Assembly (NCBI GenBank): GCA_023014485.1
Contig: JAJOZX010001568.1
Location: 764,351 to 828,350, forward strand
Source: Bathynomus jamesi
Taxonomy: Eukaryota; Arthropoda; Malacostraca; Isopoda; Cirolanidae
Direction of reading: 5' to 3'
DNA: 64,000 bases
The translations under genes were made by a program, and so were the position numbers. The notes beneath the pieces were generated by a model that worked only from the letters and a program-made list of their open reading frames with translations, was not told the DNA's origin and searched no databases. This document shows, one piece after another, positions 54,752-62,544 of this stretch; positions within the stretch are counted from its first letter, which is position 1; the number at the start of each line of letters is the position of its first letter.

Positions 54752-54968
54752 TCTTAACCCATTAGTGCCCATTCATAGAATTTCCTACCGGCAAAATTGT
54801 TTGTCATTATTACATCACTTTTTTTTGTATTCACGTTATCTTCGGTATGAGTCATCGAGTCATATCAATGACTCATACCGAAGATCACGTGAATACGAGA
54901 AAAAATGATGCAATAATGACAAACAATTTGGTCGGTAGGAAATTCTACCAATGAGCACTAATGGGTTA
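54752..54968. mobile_element. Foldback MITE with about 95-bp arms
   Basis: The arms TAACCCATTAGTGCCCATTC...TCGGTATGAGTCAT and their complement ATGACTCATACCGAAGAT...GAGCACTAATGGGTTA enclose a short GAGTCATATCA loop. Non-coding and almost fully palindromic. Confidence 0.85.
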
Positions 54969-54999
54969 AACTCTGTAGGTGATGTCTTTATTTGACTGG

Positions 55000-55000
55000 C

Positions 55001-55040
<40 letters not shown>
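55000..55040. repeat. (TTA)n microsatellite
   Basis: About 13 tandem ATT units. Confidence 0.95.
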
Positions 55041-55043
<3 letters not shown>

Positions 55044-55285
55044 CTCATTGAGACGAGAGCTTAGAGGGTTTTAAACATAGAAGTTATTCTAAAGGTAACA
55101 TCCAAGAAGCTCATTTCCCACGATATGGGGGTGAGTGTGCCCCGAGGGTTACCTGAATCGGAGCAGAAACGGTAAGCGACCGATTCAACTCTACCCAATG
55201 CCACAGGCCGGGAGTGAACCAGCTCACACCGCTTGAAGTTCGCCATCGTAATCATTGAGTTACTGGGCGCTCATAGAAGTTATTC

Positions 55286-55510
55286 TACTTTTTCTTATTG
55301 GGCTACGAAGTAGCCAGTGTCGTAACGCAACTTTCCGTCGATGAGCAGAGTTAAACGAAATTGGGTCTGGAAGATAGTTGGATGGAGGACCGTCCCTCGC
55401 GTCCAGTTTATATAGCTACCCGTGGTTCGGATCACGCGTAAAACTGTAGGTCCCATTCATCATATGATCTTAGCTGTTGTGAAGAAGGCCAAACAACCGA
55501 CAAACTTTCT
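55286..55510 (+). repeat. SINE with 5S-rRNA-like internal promoter segment
   Basis: GAGTTAAACGAAATTGGGTC followed by TGGAAGATAGTTGGATGGAG and GACCG (about 55350-55393) lines up with the box A/IE/C part of 5S rRNA (consensus AGTTAAGCAACATCGGGC then TGGTTAGTACTTGGATGGGT GACCG, from memory). The tail GTGGTTCGGATCACGCGTAA, AACTGTAGGTCCC is shared with four other loci here. This suits a 5S-derived (SINE3-type) element. The very 5' end of the 5S is not clear. Confidence 0.6.
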
Positions 55511-56168
55511 CTTATTACGATGAGTAAAGTAATTCATTTCAACATTATTCATAACTCGCCTTTTCAAATTATGCGGTTACGCGTATGAGTGATGCCTTCA
55601 TTTATTTGGAAGGGTATTATTGCCCTCATTGGTATGAAAAATGTACCACCTTGTATGTCAGAAATTGTTGGTAATAGCGTAAATTTTCTAAAGCTGTCAA
55701 GTATTCCTGTACAGTTGCGGAGGAAATCCGTTCGTTCATTATTTTGAATCAGATCATTATAGAAAGAGGGTAAGCATATTAAATGTAGTTAATGATGCTC
55801 CACTATTTAGAATGTATGAAATAAATTTACTCACGAGTTTTCGTTTTTTGGCAGTTACTGAAATTTAGAAAAAGTTATACATCTTGAGATGGTCTAACTT
55901 CCTACGTACAGTTGCGGAGGAAAGTTCGTCGGCGTCCTTATATGGCTATGTATAATATGTATGTATATATGTCGAAAGCTCATTGGTAAAGTTTTGGATG
56001 CTGACTGGTGTTAGATTTAGAGCCATATGATTGGGTGAAAATAACAGGTGTTTCTACTAAGCCTCACTCTTCATTTTTACGTATTATGTGCGAAATAATA
56101 AATATATAAATGTTAGGTGTTCTCCAAATAATTATTTTATGTACGAAAATGCATAGTTGAATATATAT

Positions 56169-56215
<47 letters not shown>

Positions 56216-56220
<5 letters not shown>

Positions 56221-56408
56221 AATAAAACCACGAAGGAAAAAAGAAACACAAAGGGGTGCTCAAGCGCTTTCGTCTAATGACATCCTCAGGAACACTGGAG
56301 TGAAAGGACAGATCAAGGCAATATATAGGTTACAAAATAAACATACATACATACATATTCATATATATATATACATATATATATATAATATATATATATA
56401 ATTATATA

Positions 56409-56440
<32 letters not shown>

Positions 56441-56486
56441 AGTAAGCATAGAAAAAATTGTGGGAGGAGCAATTTCTATGCTTACT

Positions 56487-56548
<62 letters not shown>

Positions 56549-56698
56549 GAATATGTATGTATGTATGTTTATTTTTGTAACCTATATATTGCCTTGATCT
56601 GTCCTTTCACTCCAGTGTTCCTGAGGATGTCATTAGACGAAAGCGCTTGAGCACCCCTTTGTGTTTCTTTTTTCCTTCGTGGTTTTATTCATCATAAA
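56216..56698. repeat. About 480-bp palindrome with PLE-like terminal sequence
   Basis: Outer arms start GATGAATAAAACCACGAAGG and include the complement of CCTGAGGATGTCATTAGACG followed by AAAGCGCTTGAGCACCCC. Inner arms contain CATACATACATACAT and TA repeats around a centre AGTAAGCATAGAAA...TTTCTATGCTTACT at 56440-56480. The CTGAGGATGTC...GACGAAA string resembles the hammerhead motif of Penelope-like terminal repeats. That is inference. Confidence 0.7.
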
Positions 56699-56724
56699 TA
56701 CTTTTCACGTGTCACTTTCGTGAA

Positions 56725-56760
<36 letters not shown>

Positions 56761-56766
<6 letters not shown>

Positions 56767-56925
56767 AATAAAACCACGAAGGAAAGGAAACACAGAGTGT
56801 TGCTCAAGCGCTTTCGTCTAATGACATCCTCAGGATGTCATTAGACGAAAGCGCTTGAGCAACACTGTGTTTCCTTTCCTTCCTGGTTTTATTCATCACA
56901 AATATTTTTCACGTGTTACTTTCGT
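56761..56925. repeat. Second palindrome of the same terminal sequence
   Basis: Two inverted copies of GATGAATAAAACCACGAAGG...GACATCCTCAG meet directly at CATCCTCAGGATG. They are a shorter version of the arms at 56216-56698, separated from them by (TA)n. No coding. Confidence 0.8.
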
Positions 56926-56962
56926 GAAATAATATATATATATATATATATATAATATATAT

Positions 56963-57586
56963 AGCGTGTCCCAAAGAAATGTATACCCACTTTGTTCGAT
57001 ACCAGCTATGAGGATAATAAATATATTAATTTTTATATGTTTTTTAATAAAGAATTTTCTCCTGAATCTAAATATGTAATTATTTTTATTAAAAATTGAA
57101 GAACAAAAAAGTTACAGATGTTTAAATTATAATTATTATTTTCGAGACTTCATGTGCGATATTTTCTAATATTTTAACCGACTGTTTTGAGATACTTATG
57201 TTTAGTGTTGATATTGAAGCATAAATGTTGTAATTATTAGTTAATTCAAAAAATTTACAAATTCCATGGTTAAATGACACTTTATCCGAGATGTTCGACG
57301 TCTTCCAGAACGTTGTTTTTGTAAGTTTTGCACTGCCGTCGGTTTCAAACTTATCTCGTATACGTGCAAAAATATTAGAAAATATCGCACATGAAGTCTC
57401 GAAAATAATAATTATAATTTAAACATCTGTAACTTTTTTGTTTTTCAATTTTTAATAAAAATAATTACATATTTAGATTCAAGAGAAAATTCTTTATTAA
57501 AAAACATATAAAAAGTAATATATTTATTATCCTCATAGCTGGTATTATCGAACAAAGTGGGTATACATTTCTTTGGGACACGCTGT
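56963..57586. mobile_element. Mariner-type MITE with about 210-bp TIRs
   Basis: Ends AGCGTGTCCCAAAGAAATGT and the complement ACATTTCTTTGGGACACGCT. The arms match for over 200 bp, including CGAGACTTCATGTGCGATAT. TA repeats lie on both sides. A short unique centre at about 57280-57360 (TCTTCCAGAACG...AAACTTATCTCGTATACG) may be a scrap of transposase. Confidence 0.85.
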
Positions 57587-57644
57587 ATATATATTTAGGA
57601 TAAAAACGAACACGTAGAGCAAAAGAGTCATATTTGGCTGCAGC

Positions 57645-58257
57645 TAGGGGTTGCAATCGATAAAATATTATCGATAATTTATCGATAAATGAAAGTCAAC
57701 TATCGTATAATTATCGAGCAGATTTATCGATAATTTCAGATCACTTCCTGATTTTTTAAGTTTACGCTAAATGAACAAATTTTCTCTTGCAAATGAGATT
57801 TATTAGAAATAAAAAACGTGTCTCTATGTTCAATGCAGGCAGTGAATTCGCATTGTACGAAGTAAAGAAAAAGAGAAGCGAAAATCTAGATTCTAGATCG
57901 ATTGTACGATGCATTAAGGACCATCAAGCCTACAAGCTGTGAAGCAGAGCGTGCATTTTCTTCAGCGGGAATTTTCATAACGAAGATTCGATGCAGTCTC
58001 TCTCCAGCCACTATTAATGCCTTATGCTTTTTGAAATGTTACTTCCTTAATAAGGATAAAAAACTAAAATCTGTTTAAATAACTATGGCTGTCACAATGT
58101 AGAATGATCTCATTAAAATCTGTTCTTATAATTTTGCGTTTCTCTTCTATTAATGAGACAGCTAATTTAATTAGAAAATTTATCGATAATTATCGATAAT
58201 CTGAATTTTTTTCAATCATTTATCGATAAATGGACTTTCGATAATTTGCATCCTATA
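57645..58257 (+). mobile_element. hAT deletion derivative with hAT C-terminal fragment, 8-bp TSD
   Basis: Ends TAGGGGTTGCAA and TTGCATCCTATA. TSD GCTGCAGC at 57637-57644 and 58258-58265. TCGATAATTTATCGATAA repeats lie inside both ends. The plus-strand stretch 57915-58075 reads KPTSCEAERAFSSAGIFITK, then LSPATINALCFLKCYF, the hAT dimerisation region with the conserved ERAFS. The rest of the transposase is deleted. Inserted in the PLE minus copy; the plus copy has the uninterrupted GGCTGCAGCC at about 62391. Confidence 0.9.
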
Positions 58258-58302
58258 GCTGCAGCCGACGTTTCAGGCGACTCTACCCATTTTCAAGGCC
58301 TA
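58258..58302 (-). ncRNA. Hammerhead-like motif of the PLE minus copy
   Basis: The minus strand reads TTGAAAATGGGTAGAGTCGC then CTGAAACGTCGGC. A stem GGG...(G)CC, the GAAAC box and the GTC cleavage-type triplet match the PLE hammerhead layout, while the CUGANGA box is degraded to TTGAAAA. Hammerheads in PLE terminal repeats are established; activity here is doubtful. Confidence 0.5.
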
Positions 58303-58694
58303 ATAAATAAAAGCTAAAATTAATACATGACAAAAATATATGAATGTCAAGAACTAAAACTAATTTAAAGTACAAAATTAAAACTGTTCAAGAATAAAAA
58401 TTAAAATTACAAAGCAGAAAAGAGGCATAAGCCAAAATCAAATAAAAAATAAAAATTATATAAATAACAAAAATATACGAGTGTTAAAAATAAAACTTAA
58501 AACTAAAAACATTCAAACGTAAAATAGTTAAAAAACTTTACTAATAAAAAGTTAAACGAAATAAAAAGTTAAACGAAAAACCACAAGAGTAAACCAAACA
58601 TACCATGCTCAGTGCTCACTTGATAGCCACAAAAAACTGAGGCGAAAAGGAGACAGGGTCACAAGGGAAAAAATTTTTTTAGTATGTAGGTATT

Positions 58695-59147
58695 CTAATT
58701 AATATAAAGGGGGTAACAGCTAGAATCAATATTTAAACTGGAGTTCAAAAATTTAATATACAAAGATTCGTAAATACGGAGGGAGGACGGGCATTTTAAT
58801 GATTTAAGAATTTTAAAATTGTTAACAGAAATGTCAACCTTACACTTGATAGAATGATTTCTAATAGCAGACTGTTCCTTTTTCGATAAAACTTTCCCTG
58901 TCCTATGGCTAATACCCATATGGGAGCAAAACCTCGCCTGCAAAGAACGAATTGTACTGCCAACGTAGTTCCCCTGGGAACACCCAGGGCAGGTAAACAA
59001 ATAAACAACAGAACAGCTCATCGTAGGGGGGATTTTGTCCTTACATCGGAAAAAATATCCAAGGGTATTATTATTATTTACAAAAGCAACCTTAAAATCA
59101 GTGTGAAAATAAAATTTCCTCACAATACTCAACAATTGCTTTTTCAC
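58695..59147 (-). pseudogene. PLE C-terminal GIY-YIG endonuclease (minus copy)
   Basis: The frame contains VVYLFTCPGCSQGNYVGSTI followed by SLQARFCSHMGISHRTGKVL. The CxxC finger plus YVG and the R/H residues are the GIY-YIG arrangement of Penelope-like elements. It makes the nick used for insertion. It ends ...SSCYPLYIN and is nearly identical to the plus copy at 61510-61964. A frameshift near 59150-59265 separates it from the RT. Confidence 0.87.
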
Positions 59148-59264
59148 AAAAGTGTTAAAATGGTAGAGATCAGGTAAAACAAGATACTGTATTTACAATT
59201 CTTAGGAACATCATACGTTGGGATAAGGTTGGGGGATCCTACAAGATCCCGTGGAAAACCATTT

Positions 59265-59745
59265 TTAAAGAAAAAAATCAGCAAGGAATTCAAACTCATT
59301 ATGAAGCAGAGCAAAGTTCGAGCAAATATTATAAGCTCTATGCACCAAAGTGCGAATGAAATTTAATTTGTAATTAAAATCGCAAAAACTATAAAAATTA
59401 AAACCCAAACCCGTAAACGTAGGCTTCCGGTATGTGGAAGTTAAAACGGTCAAGCCAGATTTGGGGACCAAAACATCAAGGAAAGGAATAGAACCTTCAA
59501 CTTCCTTTTCCTGCGTAAATACAATGTTCTTATGCAGTGTGTTCAGAAAACTTAGAAACTGAACTGATTGATTATCGGTTTGGAATAAAGCAAACGTATC
59601 ATCAACATAGCGTCTGTACAATTTGGGCTTAAGGTGAGGGGGGTCACTCACAGAAGGCCCTTTCCTCAAGATGCGACATGAAAATATTCGCAAAAACAGG
59701 ACCCAAGCTGGATGGAGTAGGGATGGGGAGCCCCTTGAGTCCTGT
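59265..59745 (-). pseudogene. PLE reverse transcriptase, C-terminal part (minus copy)
   Basis: YRRYVDDTFALFQTDNQSVQ (the YVDD catalytic box), then IPFLDVLVPKSGLTVLTSTY, RKPTFTGLGFNFYSFCDFNY and RTLVHRAYNICSNF. These blocks are diagnostic of Penelope-like RT. The uninterrupted TDNQSVQ here shows the empty site of the transposon inserted in the plus copy. Confidence 0.9.
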
Positions 59746-59868
59746 TTTTGCAAATATTTTCACGTCGCATCTTGAGGAAAGGGCCTTCTGTGAGTGCCCC
59801 CCTCACCTTAAGCCCAAATTGTACAGACGCTATGTTGATGATACGTTTGCTTTATTCCAAACGGATAA

Positions 59869-61060
59869 CACAGCTCAACAAAAAAATTTTTTGTTTCGTT
59901 GCCAAGGAAATTCGTACGAATTTAGGGTATTTTGGGGTTGCTGAATTCCAGAATGAAAGTAGTTTTTTCCGATTTGGCTCTAGTTCTTGAGATAATGAAT
60001 ACCCTTAATTAATAGGAAACGTAACCATAACGCGTGCATATGGGAAACTACCGGAACATTCTAGATGGTGAGACACGCGAATATTCTTAGTGTTTACTCC
60101 GCGATCATTCTAGAATATTCCCCCTCCGTATATAAGTCATCGGCCACCCAACCAGTAGTTTGGTTGACCTTTGGTTGGCCTTTGGTTGACAGGGAAAAAA
60201 TCATCATCCTCCCACCACTTCATATCAAGCTGGGACTAATGAAACAATTTGTTAAGGCCTTGGACAAAGATGGCGATTGCTTCAAATACATTTGTAGATC
60301 GTTCCCTGGACTAAGTATGGAAAAACTAAAAGCTGGAATCTTTGATGGCCCTCAAATCCGTACACTTATCAAGGATTCTAATTTCACAAAATTTATGAAT
60401 GGTGTTGAAGCTTCTGCCTGGTGCAGTTATGTCTCAGTTGTCAAGAACTTCTTGGGTAACCACAAAGCAGACAATTATGAAGAACTGGTGCAAAACATGC
60501 TCACAAACTTTGAAAAGTTGGGTACTAATATGAGCATAAAGGTACACTTTCTCCATAGCCACTTACACAGATTTCCGGATAATCTTGGTGATTTTAGCGA
60601 GGAACAAGGGGAGAGGTTTCATCAAGATATCAAGGTGATGGAGGAAAGGTATCAAGGCAGATGGGACAGCCACATGATGGCAGACTATTGCTGGAACCTC
60701 CAACGTGATTGTCCTGATAACCCACATAAAAGAGAATCGTACAAACAGAGATTTACTATACATTAATTGTAATTATGCGAATCAGCTTACTATGTTTATC
60801 TGTTATTATACCGAATAAAATGCCATTATGTATTTCATGTGTTTACTTTTGTATGATTTGAGACAATTTCAATGCGATTTGTAAGTAGGCTCCGCCTGAA
60901 CATTAAATTTTTTGCATTTTTACGTGTTTCAATGGGGTACCAATTATCTCATAAATTAGAGCCAATCTAGCAAAACCGATGTCATATTCGGAATCAGCAC
61001 CACAAAGTTACCCCAAAATCACTCTAATATGATTGGCAATAAAATGAGTGTTGACCAGTG
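59869..61060 (+). mobile_element. DNA transposon with about 140-bp degenerate TIRs and TAA target duplication
   Basis: Ends CACAGCTCAACA and TGTTGACCAGTG (10 of 12 inverted match). The arms stay alignable for about 140 bp, for example TTGGCTCTAGTTCTTGAGAT versus TTGGCTCTAATTTATGAGAT. TAA at 59866-59868 and 61061-61063. The empty site is visible in the PLE minus copy. It carries one coding region (60180-60766). TAA/TTA duplications are typical of PIF/Harbinger, but the protein is not a Harbinger transposase I recognise. Confidence 0.85.
60180..60766 (+). pseudogene. Transposase-like protein of unassigned family, C-terminal part
   Basis: The coding-like frame starts near 60180 (VDREKIIILPPLHIKLGLMK) and ends at a TAA at 60764-60766. 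Its blocks are ILPPLHIKLGLMKQFVKALD, GIFDGPQIRTLIKD, SAWCSYVSVVKNFLGNHKAD, MSIKVHFLHSHLHRFPDNLG and GDFSEEQGERFHQDIKVMEE followed by RYQGRWDSHMMADYCW. I recall this C-terminal pattern from a protein family repeated hundreds of times in arthropod, cnidarian and fish genomes, usually annotated as uncharacterised. The N-terminal half is absent here. Conserved D, E and H residues in the SEEQGERFHQD block are candidate active-site positions (inference). An upstream in-frame start at 60065 lies in TIR-proximal DNA and is probably not genuine. Confidence 0.72.
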
Positions 61061-61964
61061 TAATCAATCAGTTCAGTTTCTAAGTTTTCTGAACACATTG
61101 CATAAGAACATTGTATTTACGCAGGAAAAGGAAGTTGAAGGTTCTATTCCTTTCCTTGATGTTTTGGTCTCCAAATCTGGCTCGACCGTTTTAATTTCTA
61201 CATACCGGAAGTCTACGTTTACGGGTTTGGGTTTTAATTTTTATAGTTTTTGCGATTTTAATTACAAATTAAGTTCAATTCGCACTATGATGTATAGAGC
61301 TTATAATATTTGCTCGAACTTTGCTCTGCTTCATAATGAGTTTGAATTCTTTGCTGATTTTTTCTTTAAAAATGGTTTTCCACTGGATCTTGTAGGAGGT
61401 ATTATTGGTAAATTTCTTGATAATGTACATTCCCCCAACCTTATCCCAACGTATGATGTTCCTAAGAATTGTAAATATCTTATTTTACCTGATCTCTACC
61501 ATTTTAACACTTTTGTGAAAAAGCAATTGAGTGTGGTGAGGAAATTTTATTTTCACACTGATTTTAAGGTTGCTTTTGTAAATAATATTAATATCCTTGG
61601 ATATTTTATCCGATGTAAGGACAAAATCCCCCCTACGATGAGCTGTTCTGTTGTTTATTTGTTTACCTGCCCTGGGTGTTCCCAGGGGAACTACGTTGGC
61701 AGTACAATTCGTTCTTTGCAGGCGAGGTTTTGCTCCCATATGGGTATTAGCCATAGGACAGGGAAAGTTTTATCGAAAAAGGAACAGTCTGCTATTAGAA
61801 ATCATTCTATCAAGTGTAAGGTTGACATTTCTGTTAACAATTTTAAAATTCTTAAATCATTAAAATGCCCGTCCTCCCTCCGTATTTACGAATCTTTGTA
61901 TATTAAATTTTTGAACTCCAGTTTAAATATTGATTCTAGCTGTTACCCCCTTTATATTAATTAG
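61061..61964 (+). pseudogene. PLE RT C-terminus plus GIY-YIG endonuclease (plus copy)
   Basis: A single open frame from the insertion boundary to TAA. It has QSVQFLSFLNTLHKNIVFTQ, IPFLDVLVSKSGSTVLISTY, FTGLGFNFYSFCDFNY and YDVPKNCKYLILPDLYHFNT. The C-terminal endonuclease has SCSVVYLFTCPGCSQGNYVG, STIRSLQARFCSHMG and SAIRNHSIKCKVDI. It has no internal lesion, unlike the minus copy, but is separated from its RT core by the inserted transposon. Confidence 0.9.
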
Positions 61965-62359
61965 AATACCTACATACTAAAAAAATTTTTTTCCCTTGTG
62001 ACCCTGTCTCCTTTTCGCCTCAGTTTTTTGTGGCTATCAAGTGAGCACTGAGCATGGTATGTTTGGTTTACTCTTGTGGTTTTTCGTTTAACTTTTTATT
62101 TCGTTTAACTTTTTATTAGTAAAGTTTTTTAACTATTTTACGTTTGAATGTTTTTAGTTTTAAGTTTTATTTTTAACACTCGTATATTTTTGTTATTTAT
62201 ATAATTTTTATTTTTTATTTGATTTTGGCTTATGCCTCTTTTCTGCTTTGTAATTTTAATTTTTATTCTTGAACAGTTTTAATTTTGTACTTTAAATTAG
62301 TTTTAGTTCTTGACATTCATATATTTTTGTCATGTATTAATTTTAGCTTTTATTTATTA

Positions 62360-62402
62360 GGCCTTGAAAATGGGTAGAGTCGCCCGAAACGTCGGCTGCA
62401 GC
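62360..62402 (+). ncRNA. Hammerhead-like motif of the PLE plus copy
   Basis: TTGAAAATGGGTAGAGTCGC followed by CCGAAACGTCGGCTGCAGCC. It has one more stem-II pair (GGG/CCC) than the minus copy, the GAAAC box and GTC. The CUGANGA box is altered. Its position about 400 bp after the GIY-YIG stop fits a PLE terminal repeat. Confidence 0.5.
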
Positions 62403-62477
62403 CAAATATAATGATTTTTTGCTCTACGTCTTCGTTTTTATCCTAAATGTAAAACTACGTCTCCTTAGGAGGGATCC

Positions 62478-62484
<7 letters not shown>

Positions 62485-62540
<56 letters not shown>
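62485..62540. repeat. (TA)n microsatellite
   Basis: About 28 uninterrupted TA units between the PLE 3' end and the next non-LTR element. Confidence 0.95.
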
Positions 62541-62541
<1 letters not shown>

Positions 62542-62544
62542 TTC

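Larger units (their letters stand above)
57593..59745 (-). mobile_element. Penelope-like element, minus copy (5'-truncated)
   Basis: Starts at about 59745 within RT and ends near 57593 at TTTAGGATAAAAACG. It carries the RT C-terminal part (59265-59740), the GIY-YIG endonuclease (58695-59147), a long AT-rich 3' region and a hammerhead-like motif. It is split by a hAT derivative at 57645-58257. It meets the plus copy head to head at about 59700-59745. Confidence 0.88.
59700..62450 (+). mobile_element. Penelope-like element, plus copy, split by a DNA transposon
   Basis: RT begins at GVGMGSPLSPVFANIF (about 59715) and runs through YRRYVDDTFALFQTDN to 59868. It resumes at 61061 after a 1.19-kb insertion and continues to the stop at about 61962. 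The 3' region to about 62450 mirrors the minus copy, including the hammerhead-like motif. The palindromic junction with the minus copy has a centre of about 40 bp (59700-59742). Confidence 0.9.

Noticed and set aside
59678..59944. Fusion of PLE RT with a novel C-terminus at 59869
   Set aside because: The extra residues are translation into the TIR of the inserted DNA transposon, not a real fusion.
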